Below are positions 27,141 through 37,045 of a DNA stretch of 64,000 nt, piece after piece. The stretch is from contig NZ_AEYF01000002.1 in the NCBI RefSeq assembly GCF_000292525.1, forward strand, positions 62,001 to 126,000, given 5' to 3'. Source of the stretch: Rhizobium sp. CCGE 510 (lineage in GTDB: Bacteria; Pseudomonadota; Alphaproteobacteria; Rhizobiales; Rhizobiaceae). Numbering within the stretch: position 1 is the first letter of the stretch; every line of letters starts with the position of its first letter. Both the position numbers and the translations under genes were made by a program. The notes under the pieces are model-generated. The model had not been told where the DNA came from. It saw only the letters and a list, made by a program, of their open reading frames with translations, and ran no database searches.

Positions 27141-29134
27141 TCCGCCGGCTCCATTGCCGGCGCTGCCGGCTTTGCGGGCTTCGCCTTCCTGCGTGGGGCG
27201 CCGACGCGCAGGCGCCGGTCGCTGAGCGAGACAAGGCCGCCGAAGGCCATGAGCACGGCTCCGCCCCAGATGCAGAGGATGAACGGCTTCCACCAGATGC
27301 GCACGACGATGCCGCCGTCCTTGGTGGCGTCACCCAATGAGACGTAGAGTTGGCTGAGCCCGAAGGTCAGAATGCCGGCCTCCGTCGTCGGCATCTGGCG
27401 GGCGGTGTAGAGGCGTTTGGCCGACCAGGTATCGGCAACCGCGACACCGGCGCGGCGGATAGTGAAGTGGCCGCGCTCCTCGGTGTAGTTCGGCCCGGTC
27501 GCCGGCTGCATGCCGTCGAAGTGCAGGCTGTAGCCACCGGCATCGGTGGTCTCGCCGGGCTTCATCTGGATGACGTGCTCGGTCTGAAACGTCGTCACCG
27601 CGACGATGCCGAGCACGGTGACGCCGAGCCCGGCATGGGCAAGGGCGGTGCCGAAGGCCGAACGTGGCAGGCCGGTCAGACGGCGCCAGGCGACATTGCC
27701 CGCCACCTTGCCGATGCCGGCGCGATACCAGAGATCTGCCGCTGCACCCAGAACCAGGAACAGCCCGGCTGCCAGTCCGAACACGGATAGGACCGGGCCG
27801 CCATGTTGGAGATAGAAGAAGACCACCGCAGCGGTGAAGGCAAGACCGGCAACGACATAGAGCCGCTGCAAAACGCCAAGCAAATCACCGCGCTTCCAGG
27901 CAAGCAGCGGTCCAAAGGGCACGACAACGATCAGCGGCGCCATCAGCAGGCCGAAGGTCAGGTTGAAGAAGGGCGGCCCGACCGAGATCTTGTCGCCGGT
28001 CAGCGTTTCCAGCAGCAGCGGATAGAGCGTGCCGGTGAGAACCGTGCCGCATGCAACCGTCAGGATCAGATTGTTGACGACAAGCGCGCCCTCGCGCGAA
28101 ATCGGCGCGAACAGCCCACCGGCCGACAGCTTCGGGGCGCGGAAGGCAAACAGCGACAGCGCGCCGCCGATAAAAATCAGCAGGATGCAGAGGATGAAGA
28201 CGCCGCGGGAGGGATCGCTGGCAAAGGCATGCACCGAGGTCAGCACGCCGGAACGCACCAGGAAAGTGCCCATCAGCGACAGCGAGAAGGTGAGGATGGC
28301 CAGCAGCACCGTCCAGATCTTCAGCGCCTCGCGCTTTTCCATGACGAGAGCGGAATGCAGCAATGCGGTGCCGGCGAGCCACGGCATGAAGGAGGCGTTT
28401 TCCACCGGGTCCCAGAACCACCAGCCCCCCCAGCCGAGTTCGTAATAGGCCCAGTAGGAGCCCATGGCGATGCCGAGCGTCAGGAAGGTCCAGGCGGCCA
28501 GCGTCCACGGCCGCACCCAGCGCGCCCAGGCGGCGTCGATGCGGCCTTCGAGGAGGGCCGCGACAGCAAAAGAGAAGCAGACCGAAAAGCCGACATAACC
28601 GAGATAAAGCAGCGGCGGGTGGATCGCCAGACCGATATCCTGAAGGACCGGATTGAGATCGCGGCCCTCGGCCGGCGCCGGATCGAGCCGCAGGAAGGGA
28701 TTGGAGGTCAGAAGAATGAACAGCGTGAAAGCCACCGAAATCCAGGCCTGCACGGCCAGCACATTGGCCTTCAGCGTCTCCGGCAGGTTACGGCCGAAGA
28801 CGGCGACCAGGGCGCTGAACAGCGTCAGGATCAACAACCAGAGCATCATCGATCCCTCGTGATTGCCCCAAACACCGGAATATTTGTAGATCAGCGGCAC
28901 CAGCGAATGCGAATTCTCCCAGACGTTCTCGACCGAGAAATCCGAAACGACATGTGCATAGGTGAGCACGCCGAAGGAGAAGGCGACAAGCGCAAACATC
29001 GCCAGCGAACCGACCGTCGCCACATCCATCATCGCCCGGTCGCGGCGACGAGCTCCCATCACCGGCACGATGGAAAGGATGAGCGCCGTGGCCAGCGCCA
29101 GCACCAGCGCGTAATGGCCGATCTCGATGATCAT
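27137..29134 (-). CDS. cycK: Cytochrome c heme lyase subunit CcmF/CycK
   Basis: Large membrane protein of about 665 aa with many TM segments. The tryptophan-rich WWD motif is present as [18 protein letters not shown] (about residue 233-250), along with conserved heme-coordinating histidines in [10 protein letters not shown] and [11 protein letters not shown]. It attaches heme from CcmE to apocytochrome c with CcmH and CcmI. ATG at 29134 overlaps the cycJ stop as ATGA. Confidence 0.97.
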   Translation of the reverse strand: MIIEIGHYALVLALATALILSIVPVMGARRRDRAMMDVATVGSLAMFALVAFSFGVLTYAHVVSDFSVENVWENSHSLVPLIYKYSGVWGNHEGSMMLWLLILTLFSALVAVFGRNLPETLKANVLAVQAWISVAFTLFILLTSNPFLRLDPAPAEGRDLNPVLQDIGLAIHPPLLYLGYVGFSVCFSFAVAALLEGRIDAAWARWVRPWTLAAWTFLTLGIAMGSYWAYYELGWGGWWFWDPVENASFMPWLAGTALLHSALVMEKREALKIWTVLLAILTFSLSLMGTFLVRSGVLTSVHAFASDPSRGVFILCILLIFIGGALSLFAFRAPKLSAGGLFAPISREGALVVNNLILTVACGTVLTGTLYPLLLETLTGDKISVGPPFFNLTFGLLMAPLIVVVPFGPLLAWKRGDLLGVLQRLYVVAGLAFTAAVVFFYLQHGGPVLSVFGLAAGLFLVLGAAADLWYRAGIGKVAGNVAWRRLTGLPRSAFGTALAHAGLGVTVLGIVAVTTFQTEHVIQMKPGETTDAGGYSLHFDGMQPATGPNYTEERGHFTIRRAGVAVADTWSAKRLYTARQMPTTEAGILTFGLSQLYVSLGDATKDGGIVVRIWWKPFILCIWGGAVLMAFGGLVSLSDRRLRVGAPRRKAKPAKPAAPAMEPAE

Positions 29135-29640
29135 TGCGTCGCCTTCACTTCCTGGGCCTGACCTTCCTTCGTTGCACCTTGGCCTTCCTTCGTTGGGCCT
29201 TGGCCTTCTTTCCACAGCCCCTGCTGCTTCAGCCTGTCGGCCACGTCCTTCGGCATATAGGTCTCGTCATGCTTGGCAAGCACGGTGTCGGCGACGAAGA
29301 CGTTGGTCCCTGATGCAAACATGCCTTCGGTGACGACGCCCTGGCCTTCGCGGAAGAGATCGGGAAGAATGCCGGTATATTTGACCTTGACGGCGTTGGT
29401 GCTGCCGTCGGTGACGGCAAATTCCACGGTCGAGCCGGTGTCGCGTACGACGCTGCCTTCGCCGACCAGCCCGCCAAGCCGGATGCGGGTTTCCGGCGCC
29501 ACCGGCGTCTTCGCCAGATCGGCCGGCATATAGAAATAAGCGACCGACTGGCTGAAGGCGAACATCACCAGCAGCACGGCGGCGGCAATGAAAACCATGC
29601 CGCCCGATATCACCGCCAGGCGCTTCTGCTTACGCGTCAT
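29131..29640 (-). CDS. cycJ: Periplasmic heme chaperone CcmE/CycJ
   Basis: 169 aa, N-terminal TM anchor (about 10-29) and an OB-fold periplasmic domain. Covalent heme ligand His124 and Tyr128 are seen in [10 protein letters not shown]. The C-terminal tail is unusual: a repeated TKEGQG(A/P) heptad encoded by a 21-bp tandem repeat (29164-29213). ATG overlaps the cycH stop by four bases. Confidence 0.96.
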   Translation of the reverse strand: MTRKQKRLAVISGGMVFIAAAVLLVMFAFSQSVAYFYMPADLAKTPVAPETRIRLGGLVGEGSVVRDTGSTVEFAVTDGSTNAVKVKYTGILPDLFREGQGVVTEGMFASGTNVFVADTVLAKHDETYMPKDVADRLKQQGLWKEGQGPTKEGQGATKEGQAQEVKATQ

Positions 29641-30848
29641 TGCGTCATTCCCTCCGTGGCGATGCCGAGTTCCTTGGCCAGCGCCAGCAATTGCCTGCCC
29701 TGTTCGCCGGCCGGCGGAAAGGCCGCAAGGCCGCGCTTCAGCGCAGCGGCGGCGCGATCCTTATCGTTCAATACGGCGTAAGAGCGGACGAGCCGCATCC
29801 ATCCCTCGAAATTGTTCGGATCGGCGCTCAGCTTGGTATCGAGGCTCTCGACCATGCCGCGGATCATTTGTTGCCGGTCGCCGGCGCTCATGTTGTCCGC
29901 CGCCGCCACATCCTGCTGCGTGGGATTGCCGGGGGCAGCCGTATCGGCGCCCGGGGCAGCCGGATCGGCGCCCGGGGCAGCCGTATCGGCGCCCGGGGCA
30001 GCCGGATTGGCGCCCGGGGCAGCCGCACCGGCCGGCGCGCCGCCATTCATGGCGATATGCTGGTTGACCAGCGGCAGCCAGGGCGCATCGGCCGGCGATT
30101 GTTTTGCCAGCGCCTCGAAGGCCTGGCGCGCCTCATCGGGCCGTCCCGCCTGCTCCATGCTGAGCGCGATATAAAAGCGGGCGCGGGGATTGTCAGGTTC
30201 CAGTGTCAGCGATTGTTCCAGCACTTGGCGCGTTTCCTCCGTCACGACGCCGTCGGAGATTGCCATCAGCGTCTCTGCCAGGCCGTCGAGCCGGGCCGGA
30301 CTCGGGCCGAGAAGCCGGATGGCATTGCGATAGGCCACTTGCGCATCGTTCACCCGCATGGTGCTGACATAGATCGGCGCCAGCACGTCCCAGCCCTTGC
30401 CGTCATCGGGCTCCTCGGCCAGGTGGCGTTCCGCCTTGGTGATCAGCACAGCCATATCGTTGCCGGGATTTTCCAGCCGCGCTTCCAGCGGCTGCGAGGG
30501 CAGGTCCGGCCTGCCCGTCGTCAAATAAAGACCGAGGCCTAGAACCGGCAGGACCAGCAGCACGAAGGCCTCGCTGAAACGGTGATGCCGTGCGGGTTTC
30601 GGGGTTTCTTCCTCATCGGCAGAGACGGCGATCAGCCGCCGGCCGATTTCGGCCCTGGCGTAATCAGCTTCTTCAGGCGTGATCAGCCCGCTATTGAGAT
30701 CGCGGTCGAGTTCGCGCAGTTGGTCGCGGTAGACTGCCGCCTCGCCCGCGCGGATATTCTCCGCCGCCTTCGCTCCGCGCAGAAGGGGGTAAAGCAGGAT
30801 GATGGCGACGGCTGCCGTCAGAACGGCAACGAGAATCCAGAACAGCAT
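29637..30848 (-). CDS. cycH: Cytochrome c maturation protein CcmI/CycH
   Basis: Membrane-anchored apocytochrome c chaperone, about 403 aa. TM1 (about 2-22) and TM2 (about 95-113) flank a cytoplasmic leucine-zipper-like loop ([17 protein letters not shown]); the periplasmic TPR domain follows (about 130-270). An Ala/Pro/Gly/Asp-rich linker of GADTAAP heptads (about 280-310) joins a last TPR region. Start ATG 30848 ([10 protein letters not shown]); a longer upstream frame is not family-like. First gene of cycHJKL, all four overlapping by ATGA. Confidence 0.94.
   Translation of the reverse strand: MLFWILVAVLTAAVAIILLYPLLRGAKAAENIRAGEAAVYRDQLRELDRDLNSGLITPEEADYARAEIGRRLIAVSADEEETPKPARHHRFSEAFVLLVLPVLGLGLYLTTGRPDLPSQPLEARLENPGNDMAVLITKAERHLAEEPDDGKGWDVLAPIYVSTMRVNDAQVAYRNAIRLLGPSPARLDGLAETLMAISDGVVTEETRQVLEQSLTLEPDNPRARFYIALSMEQAGRPDEARQAFEALAKQSPADAPWLPLVNQHIAMNGGAPAGAAAPGANPAAPGADTAAPGADPAAPGADTAAPGNPTQQDVAAADNMSAGDRQQMIRGMVESLDTKLSADPNNFEGWMRLVRSYAVLNDKDRAAAALKRGLAAFPPAGEQGRQLLALAKELGIATEGMTQ
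29932..30024. repeat. 21-bp coding tandem repeat in cycH
   Basis: Four full near-identical 21-bp units (29932-30015) plus a 9-bp partial one, each encoding the heptad GA(D/N)(T/P)AAP. Alternate units share the same base change, suggesting duplication of a 42-bp pair. Length is likely variable between strains. Confidence 0.9.
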
Positions 30849-30930
30849 ACCGGCCCAAATACTTGATGCGCGCCGCCATTCCAACTGCCAAAGCCGGAAT
30901 GACAAAGATTTGAGCCGCAACTCACCAGAT

Positions 30931-31356
30931 TCAGCCGAGCGGCGACCAGCTTCCGTCGTTGTTGCGGCAGGCAGCGCCTCGCACCACGGTGTCCTTGCCG
31001 TCGGCGGTCAGCGTATGGGTATATTGCCGGCAGTTCTGCGAACCGACCTGATAGGGTGCTGCCGCGACCACCTTGCCGGCGACGTCCTTGCCGGTCCACA
31101 GCACCGGCTGGCCGACGGCTGCACCTTCCAGCGCCCGATATTCTGCCTCGAGCGCCCGCTGTTTGTCGCTATCGTTCAGCGTCACGCCGCTGCGGCCGGC
31201 AAGACCGCCCTGCAGCGCGGTGAGGAAGGCGGCCGAGGCCGAGGGCTTGCTCGAAAAAATGCCGCGTGAAGCGGCACCCTTCGTCGTCGTGCAGCCGGAG
31301 AGCGCGACGGCGACGAGAAGAGCGGAAGCGATCATGCCTTGCGAGCGTAAAATCAT
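30931..31356 (-). CDS. Outer-membrane lipoprotein with 17-kDa-antigen-like C-terminus
   Basis: 141 aa. A lipoprotein signal ends in LSGC (about residue 19-22, lipid-bearing Cys22). The C-terminal half has NCRQYTHTLTADGK ... GAACRNNDGSW, the CR...ACR..DGSW pattern of the Rickettsia 17-kDa surface antigen/RT0821 family. Start may be 31356 or ATG 31335; neither has a strong ribosome site. It stands between feuQ and cycH in the same direction. Function unknown, probably envelope structural. Confidence 0.8.
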   Translation of the reverse strand: MILRSQGMIASALLVAVALSGCTTTKGAASRGIFSSKPSASAAFLTALQGGLAGRSGVTLNDSDKQRALEAEYRALEGAAVGQPVLWTGKDVAGKVVAAAPYQVGSQNCRQYTHTLTADGKDTVVRGAACRNNDGSWSPLG

Positions 31357-31474
31357 TGCGTCGAACCACGATCAGGGGTCAATTTCAGCCGATCGAAGTG
31401 CAGCGTCCCCGTGTCAGCATTAAGGCAAAGCATGCTATACATTTGCCAGTATCTTTGTGACATCAAGCAGTTGC

Positions 31475-32878
31475 TCATGCAACATCCTTTGTGATGCCGG
31501 GCAGGATAAGCTTCGCCTTGAGCCCGCCCCATTCGCCGCGGGAAAGCTCGAGCCGTCCTTGGTACTCACTGGAAATCTCGGTGACGATCGAAAGGCCGAG
31601 CCCGGTTCCGGGCTTGCTTTCGTCGAGCCTGCGGCCACGCTTCAGCGCCTCGCGGATCTGATCGGGCTCCAGGCCCGGCCCGTCATCCTCGACGGCGAGC
31701 TCCACCCAGTGGCGGCGCACACTCGCCTCCGCTCCCTTGACGTCGTCGCCGGCCTCGACGGCCGAAAGCCGTACCTTGCTTTTGGCAAAACGCGCCGCAT
31801 TCTCCAAGAGATTGCCGACTGTCTCCTCGAGATCCTGCTGCTCCATGGCGACGGCCAGATGCGGCGGCGAGACGACGAGATCGAATTCGGTATCGACGTT
31901 CAGCCGGCGCATGACGCGCACCAGCCGCTCGAGCGCCGGCTCGGCGTCGGTGCGGGCAAGCACGGATTCGCGCTGCGCGGCGATGCGCGCGCGGTTGAGA
32001 TAGGACTGCACCTGCCCCTGCATCGATTCGGCCTGGCTGCGCACCAGTTCGCCGTGGGATTTTTCGAGCACGCGCGCCTCGTTGAGAAGAACGGCAATCG
32101 GCGTCTTCAGCGAATGGGCGAGATTGCCGACCTGCATGCGGGCCCGCTCGACGATGCGGCGGTTGCTGTCGATCAGCGCGTTGACCTCGTTGGCGAGCGG
32201 CAAAATCTCACGCGGGAAGTCGCCTTTGAGCTGCTCGCTCTCGCCGGCGCGGATGCGCTCCAAGGCGGCACGTGCCTTGTCGAGCGGCTTCAGGCCATAG
32301 AGAATCGCCAGGGCATTGACGATCAGGCTGCCAACGCCGAAGCCGGCCAGCGCCAGATAAAGGCTATGGGAAAAGGTGCGCACGTCGTCTTCGACGACAT
32401 CGACATTGCCGGTGACGCGGACGCGCGCCGCGCGCCCGTCGGTATCGAGCACCACTTCGGTTTCGGCCACCTGCACGCGGTTCCCGGAGGCATCCGTCAC
32501 CTGGTAGTAGCGTTCGTAATTCTTGTCGAAGGGCGCCTCGACGACGGAGGGAACCGGAATGAGCGCCGAGCCGAGCGAGGGCGACACAAGCGGCGCCGTC
32601 GTATAGGTGCCGAGCGGCTCCACCACCCAATACCAACCGGTCTTCGGCTGGGCGAAACGCAGGTCGCCGAGCTGCGGGCTGCCGCTGAGTGCCCCCTGAT
32701 CGCCGATCGTCACCGAATTGATGACGTTATAGAGCTGCGCCCGCAGCAGATCCTGGAAACCGCGTTCGGCACTCTTGCGGTAGAGGGTGGAGATCAACAG
32801 GCCGATCACCACCAGCGCCACCGTCGACCAGACCGTGGTCAACAGCAAAACACGTGCGGTGAGCGACTTAATTCGCAT
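31475..32878 (-). CDS. feuQ: Sensor histidine kinase FeuQ
   Basis: Inner-membrane kinase of 467 aa. TM1 about 9-30, a periplasmic sensor to about 170, TM2 about 175-195, HAMP, HisKA with LAHSLKTPIAVLLNEA and HATPase with NLLENAARFAKS, DDGPGLE and GTGLGLSIV. It overlaps the feuP end by 11 bases. Work in R. leguminosarum linked feuPQ and the neighbouring cycHJKL to iron acquisition, and Sinorhizobium FeuPQ controls cyclic glucan export; the same neighbourhood here supports the name. Confidence 0.9.
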   Translation of the reverse strand: MRIKSLTARVLLLTTVWSTVALVVIGLLISTLYRKSAERGFQDLLRAQLYNVINSVTIGDQGALSGSPQLGDLRFAQPKTGWYWVVEPLGTYTTAPLVSPSLGSALIPVPSVVEAPFDKNYERYYQVTDASGNRVQVAETEVVLDTDGRAARVRVTGNVDVVEDDVRTFSHSLYLALAGFGVGSLIVNALAILYGLKPLDKARAALERIRAGESEQLKGDFPREILPLANEVNALIDSNRRIVERARMQVGNLAHSLKTPIAVLLNEARVLEKSHGELVRSQAESMQGQVQSYLNRARIAAQRESVLARTDAEPALERLVRVMRRLNVDTEFDLVVSPPHLAVAMEQQDLEETVGNLLENAARFAKSKVRLSAVEAGDDVKGAEASVRRHWVELAVEDDGPGLEPDQIREALKRGRRLDESKPGTGLGLSIVTEISSEYQGRLELSRGEWGGLKAKLILPGITKDVA

Positions 32879-33539
32879 GTTTCGGCGCTTGGATGCGGTA
32901 TCCGAGACCGCGCACCGTTTCGATCAGATCGACGCCCATCTTCTTGCGCAAACGGCCGACAAAGACCTCGATCGTATTGGAATCGCGGTCAAAATCCTGG
33001 TCGTACATGTGCTCGACCAGCTCGGTGCGGGAGACGACCTCGCCCATATGATGCATGAGATAGGCGAGCAGGCGGTATTCGTGCGAGGTCAGCTTCAGCG
33101 TCGTGCCATTGACCGTCGCCTTCGAGGATTTCGTATCGAGCCGCACCGGCCCGCAGATGATCTCGGATGACGAATGCCCGGCCGCACGCCGGATCAGCGC
33201 CCGAATGCGCGCCAGCACTTCCTCGACATGGAAGGGTTTGGTGACGTAGTCGTCGGCCCCTGCGTCGATGCCGGCGACCTTGTCGCTCCAGCGGTCGCGC
33301 GCCGTCAGAATCAGCACCGGCACGCCGCGGCCGGCGCCGCGCCATTTTTCAAGGACGGTGACCCCGTCCAGCTCCGGCAGGCCGATATCGAGAATGATGG
33401 CGTCATAAGGTTCGGTATCGCCGAGGAAATGGCCTTCCTCGCCGTCGAACGCCTGGTCGACGACATAGCCCGCCTCCTTCAGCGTGTCGGCCAGCTGCCG
33501 GTTCAGATTAACGTCGTCTTCGACTACCAGAATGCGCAT
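32868..33539 (-). CDS. feuP: Response regulator FeuP (OmpR family)
   Basis: 223 aa. Receiver with acidic pair Glu7/Asp8/Asp9, phospho-Asp51 (AIILDIGLP) and Lys in VTKPFHVEE; winged-helix output with SHEYRLLAYLMHH and SNTIEVFVGRLRKK. Partner of FeuQ, co-transcribed with it, and preceded by the feuN-like gene. Together they form a conserved rhizobial regulatory unit. Confidence 0.92.
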   Translation of the reverse strand: MRILVVEDDVNLNRQLADTLKEAGYVVDQAFDGEEGHFLGDTEPYDAIILDIGLPELDGVTVLEKWRGAGRGVPVLILTARDRWSDKVAGIDAGADDYVTKPFHVEEVLARIRALIRRAAGHSSSEIICGPVRLDTKSSKATVNGTTLKLTSHEYRLLAYLMHHMGEVVSRTELVEHMYDQDFDRDSNTIEVFVGRLRKKMGVDLIETVRGLGYRIQAPKHAN

Positions 33540-33593
33540 CGGTTCGCCTTCGCCCGCTTCAAATCGATCATGTCCTGAATAGACCGATTCCGC

Positions 33594-33842
33594 CTACATC
33601 GGAACCTTTACCGTCACTTTGCGTGGACGCTGGCCGTTTCCCGACACCAGGACGGTGATGATGCAGGTGTCACCCACCGGTTGCACGGACAGCAGCTGGC
33701 CGCCCGTTTGCTCAACGACCTGGGCTGCGGCGGCGCTGCAATCGCCTGCTACGCTATGGACGAGAGTGCCGACGCCGTCCGATGAGGGCGCCGATACCAC
33801 CAGTCCGGCGGCCAATGCTGCGACGCTCAGAGGAAAGGCCAT
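33594..33842 (-). CDS. feuN: Small periplasmic regulator, FeuN-like
   Basis: 82 aa with a signal peptide (MAFPLSVAALAAGLVVSA) and a compact mature domain containing two cysteines (GDCSAAAAQVVEQTGGQ and GDTCIITVLV) that could form a disulfide, ending in KVTVKVPM. Size, secretion and position directly upstream of feuP on the same strand match FeuN, described in Sinorhizobium as an inhibitor of FeuPQ signalling. Assignment rests on position and form, not on a search. Confidence 0.78.
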   Translation of the reverse strand: MAFPLSVAALAAGLVVSAPSSDGVGTLVHSVAGDCSAAAAQVVEQTGGQLLSVQPVGDTCIITVLVSGNGQRPRKVTVKVPM

Positions 33843-34128
33843 GTGCTATGCTTTCAAGGTAATGCCAACGTGGCCCGAATATGTACTCACGCGACCTGAA
33901 TGGCAAATGAATGCGCTGTAACACAGGGCATTTAGAACCATTCTCGACTGCTGGCGGCAGCCGGTATCGGCCGCTGAAAACCGCTGCCGCGGCAGGCTTC
34001 GGCGGCCTTCTCCGCATCGGAAAAATGCCTTCGACCTTCCGCGTGCCGGGATTGCAATCGCAGCTTTTGCCGGCCGGTCGAAACTGGTATGCCCTCGCTG
34101 TTTCCGCGTTCAGGCCATTTCAGCACCA

Positions 34129-35352
34129 ATGCCAAATTCCTTCCGCTTCCGCTCGGCGCAGACGGTCACCGTGCTTGCCATCACCCAGCTGATCGGCTGG
34201 GGCACGACGTTCGACATGCTCGGGGTCATGGGCCGCGTCGTGGCGCCTGCTCTCGGCTTGGCGAACGAGGTCGCGTTTGCCGGCCTGACGATCATGATGA
34301 TGGTCAGCGCCATCGTTGGTCCCGCGACCGGCCGCTGGCTCTCCCGTTACGGCGCAGCCCGAGTGCTATCGGCCGCCTCGCTGACCTTTGCGCTCGGCCT
34401 GCTTCTGCTTTCCGCCGCAAACGGCATCGTGCTCTATGCTAGCGCCTGGGTCGTCATCGGCGTCGGCGGCGCCTGTGGCCTTTCAGCACCGGCCTATACG
34501 GCCGTCGTCGAGCGCGAAGGGGCGAACGGCAAACGCGTCATCGCCATTCTCATGCTGTTCACCGGTCTTTCGAGCGCCATCTTCTGGCCGATCCTCAGCC
34601 TGCTGAACGAGACGCTCGGCTGGCGCCTCACCTTTCTCGTCTGCGCGGCGCTGCAATTCTTCGTCTGCCTGCCGCTGCATCTTTTCGCCCTGCCGAAACC
34701 GATCGTGACGCATGCCGACGGCGGCGGGGCCGAAATTGCGCCGGTGCCGTTGTCGAAAGCGGCGCGGCGCAAAGCGTTCCTGCTGATAGCCGCGGCGACG
34801 ACGATCTCGACCTTCATCACCTTCGGCGTGTCGCCATCGCTGCTCGAAATCTTCCGCCAGTCCGGCGCCTCGCCGGCCTTCGCCCTGCAGCTCGGCTCGG
34901 CCCGCGGCATCCTCGGCATCTCGGCGCGTTTCCTCGACATGCTGCTCGGCCGGCGCGGCAACCCCATGCTCAGCGCGGCCGTGGGCATTAGCCTGATGAT
35001 GATCAGTTTCCTGATTATGCTGGTCGGCGGCCCGTCGACACCGCTGCTCGTCACCTTCGTCCTGCTCTACGGCTTCGGCACCGGCGTCATGACCGTCGCC
35101 CGCGCGCTTCTGCCGCTGGCGGTGTTTTCGCCGGCCGAATACGGCCTGCAATCGGCCCGGCTGTCGCTGCCGCAAAACCTCGCCAACGCCATCGCCCCCG
35201 TCATCTTCACCGCAATCCTCGACCGCGCCGGCACCGGCCCGGCACTCGTCGTCTGCGCCGTTCTCGCAGCCTTGTCGCTGAGTTTCGTGCTGATATTGAT
35301 GGCGGTGGTGCGCGGCGCCCACGCATCGCTGACGAGCCGGGTCGTCTCGTGA
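34129..35352 (+). CDS. Major facilitator superfamily transporter
   Basis: 407 aa, about 12 hydrophobic segments. The loop 2-3 motif appears as ATGRWLSRYGAARVL. No signal for a particular substrate; the closest general type is the YbfB/arabinose-efflux-like single-component transporters. Stands alone on the plus strand, convergent with the Dabb-family gene. The 286 bp upstream (33843-34128) hold both divergent promoters and nothing else obvious; 35353-35636 downstream is gene-free. Confidence 0.85.
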   Translation: MPNSFRFRSAQTVTVLAITQLIGWGTTFDMLGVMGRVVAPALGLANEVAFAGLTIMMMVSAIVGPATGRWLSRYGAARVLSAASLTFALGLLLLSAANGIVLYASAWVVIGVGGACGLSAPAYTAVVEREGANGKRVIAILMLFTGLSSAIFWPILSLLNETLGWRLTFLVCAALQFFVCLPLHLFALPKPIVTHADGGGAEIAPVPLSKAARRKAFLLIAAATTISTFITFGVSPSLLEIFRQSGASPAFALQLGSARGILGISARFLDMLLGRRGNPMLSAAVGISLMMISFLIMLVGGPSTPLLVTFVLLYGFGTGVMTVARALLPLAVFSPAEYGLQSARLSLPQNLANAIAPVIFTAILDRAGTGPALVVCAVLAALSLSFVLILMAVVRGAHASLTSRVVS

Positions 35353-35636
35353 GAGCCCGGGCCCGGCAAGTCAGCCATTCTTAATCTGTCTTGAGTATCA
35401 TCACCGTCATCGCGAGAGCGGCATTCGGTCCATGCACCGCGACTGCTGCGACCATCGACCATCAGTGCACAGCCATTTTTGGCGAATCTTTTGAATCACT
35501 TGCCAGCGCTTTTTCGAAGGTTGAGTCCGACGGCTCACGAGTTGAGTGAGCTGGGGCGCGATGCCGCTCCGGAAAATCATTTCATCCAATTGAAATACCA
35601 ATGGAATGTGGCATGGCAGCCGCACACTGGCGAGAT

Positions 35637-35942
35637 TCAAAGTGGCCGCGTTACCGCCGTGCGGCTATCGTAATCGGCGGCGATGCGTTTTTCCCGCAGC
35701 GGACGCACGCGCTCGATCGAGAGCTGATAATCGGGATGGGCCTTGTAGGCGGCAAGGGCCGCCTCGTCGTCGAATTCGCCGTAGACCACGAGATCGATCT
35801 CAGTGCCCAGTTGATCGGTCTTCACATTGGTGCCGATTTCCAGCAACCGCGCATGCGGAATGCCGGTCAGAATCGAAAGCCCGGCCCTCACCTCCTGCAG
35901 ATGTTCCTCCTGCACGGTGAAGAAGACGATATGGCGGATCAC
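35637..35942 (-). CDS. Dabb (stress-responsive alpha/beta barrel) domain protein
   Basis: About 101 aa. The Dabb ferredoxin-like fold opens with IRHIVFFTVQE and continues with VYGEFDDEAALAAYKAHPDYQ, the conserved HP region. Start GTG at 35942 with AGGAG eight bases upstream; the open frame continues upstream but only as antisense-like sequence. Family members include olivetolic acid cyclase and small stress proteins; no role can be read here. Directly downstream of the GH19 gene. Confidence 0.82.
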   Translation of the reverse strand: MIRHIVFFTVQEEHLQEVRAGLSILTGIPHARLLEIGTNVKTDQLGTEIDLVVYGEFDDEAALAAYKAHPDYQLSIERVRPLREKRIAADYDSRTAVTRPL

Positions 35943-35962
35943 GCGGAAGCTCCTGTCAAGTT

Positions 35963-36649
35963 TCAGAGGGTCAACCGCGCGATAACACGCGCGCCCCAGG
36001 CCTTCAACCGTGCGAACATGCCATGCGGGGCATCCGGACGTATCGCCGCAGCGAAGGCGATGGCGTAAGCCGCGAGCTTTTCCGCCCGGTCGGTGCCGTT
36101 GACGATGCGGCGCGCGTTCACCCAATCCTCCGTCGTCAAGTTCAGGTGATCGGCAAGCTTGTGGCCGGTAAAGCTGCCCTGCAGCATGCCTTCGATCAGG
36201 ATGGTCACCGCCGCCTCCATCTCCATCGCCCGGTCGGGATCGGCAACGAGGTCGATGCCCGTCAGCGTGCTCATCGCCTCATAGTTCCGCCTGTGGGTGA
36301 GCTGCACCAAGCCGCGTCCGAGCCAGCTGCGGCCATCCTCGTCGGGCCGCCAGTAAGGAGTTTTCACCCAGGAAAGCTTGCCTGCAGCAAAGGCCGTCTC
36401 CAGGATCTCGACCGCGCGTGTATCGCTTTGCGCCAGCGTCTCTCGCACCGGCTGCATCGTATAGGCGGTCTCGTGGTAAGCGGTTGCGAGGATGTAGGCG
36501 AGCCACCGCCGATCGGCATGGGGAAACCGCTCTTCCCAGGCGTCGATAATCGCCGTGATGCCCACTACCTGAGGATGCGTCATCTCTCCTTTGAAGAGTT
36601 GATCCCGCACCGTATCGAAAAAGAAACCTCGGTCCATGTGGACAACCAT
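35963..36649 (-). CDS. Glycoside hydrolase family 19 (chitinase/endolysin-like) protein
   Basis: 228 aa, no signal peptide. Catalytic-type YHETAYTMQPVRE with the acid Glu, and GRGLVQLTHRRNYEAMS, which match GH19 lysozyme-like proteins often found in prophages and in proteobacterial chromosomes. No holin, spanin or phage genes accompany it, so it is probably a domesticated muramidase or chitinase. The start at 36649 has GGAA upstream; ATG at 36637 is an alternative. AT-rich palindromes lie just upstream. Confidence 0.85.
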   Translation of the reverse strand: MVVHMDRGFFFDTVRDQLFKGEMTHPQVVGITAIIDAWEERFPHADRRWLAYILATAYHETAYTMQPVRETLAQSDTRAVEILETAFAAGKLSWVKTPYWRPDEDGRSWLGRGLVQLTHRRNYEAMSTLTGIDLVADPDRAMEMEAAVTILIEGMLQGSFTGHKLADHLNLTTEDWVNARRIVNGTDRAEKLAAYAIAFAAAIRPDAPHGMFARLKAWGARVIARLTL

Positions 36650-36685
36650 TCCGCGCTTCCCAGAAATATCGTGGTTAAAACCGTC

Positions 36686-36716
36686 TTAATCGATTAAAAT
36701 CTATTTAATCGGTTAA
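36686..36716. promoter_or_regulatory. Paired 12-bp palindromes upstream of the GH19 gene
   Basis: TTAATCGATTAA (36686-36697, perfect) and TTAATCGGTTAA (36705-36716, one central mismatch) are centred 19 bp apart in a strikingly AT-rich 150-bp gap. A further GGTTAA half-site lies near 36673. Spacing near two helical turns suits a dimer-of-dimers repressor site. Confidence 0.45.
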
Positions 36717-36806
36717 AGTGTTTAAGCCACTGATTTACACGCCTTTTATCTTGTGCGATGCATTTTCTTGCCCTGAAGCCTTACCACAAAAGCGAGGAGA
36801 CTTCCG

Positions 36807-36938
36807 ATGCAGACGCCCGCAACGCAGCAAACCACCATTCCCCAGCACGTCGTCGACCAGATGGAAAACGAATGGCGCCAGATTCGCCCTGAACGGGAAA
36901 ATCCGCGCCCGGTCCAGCAGCCTCAACAACAACGCTGA
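36807..36938 (+). CDS. Small Gln/Pro-rich protein (43 aa)
   Basis: ATG preceded by GAGGAG at good spacing. The product begins MQTPATQQTTIPQHVVDQM, has a short charged helix (ENEWRQIRPE) and ends in PQQQR. Coding is supported by the ribosome site and helix-like composition only; too short for a domain. Convergent with the TetR-family gene. Confidence 0.5.
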   Translation: MQTPATQQTTIPQHVVDQMENEWRQIRPERENPRPVQQPQQQR

Positions 36939-37045
36939 TATAAGATCGAGTGCCGTCCAGCGCCCGATCAAGGCCCCGGCCAATCAATCGTGGCCGGGTG
37001 AATTCTTCATAGCTGCAATAAACATCCCAGCCGCTTGACCGCCCC

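Noticed and set aside
35407..35673. Short open frames on both strands between the MFS and Dabb genes
   Set aside because: No ribosome site, no domain, and they overlap each other; treated as gene-free.
35963..36649. Prophage remnant around the GH19 gene
   Set aside because: No holin, terminase, capsid, integrase or att-like repeats nearby; a single muramidase-like gene is not enough.
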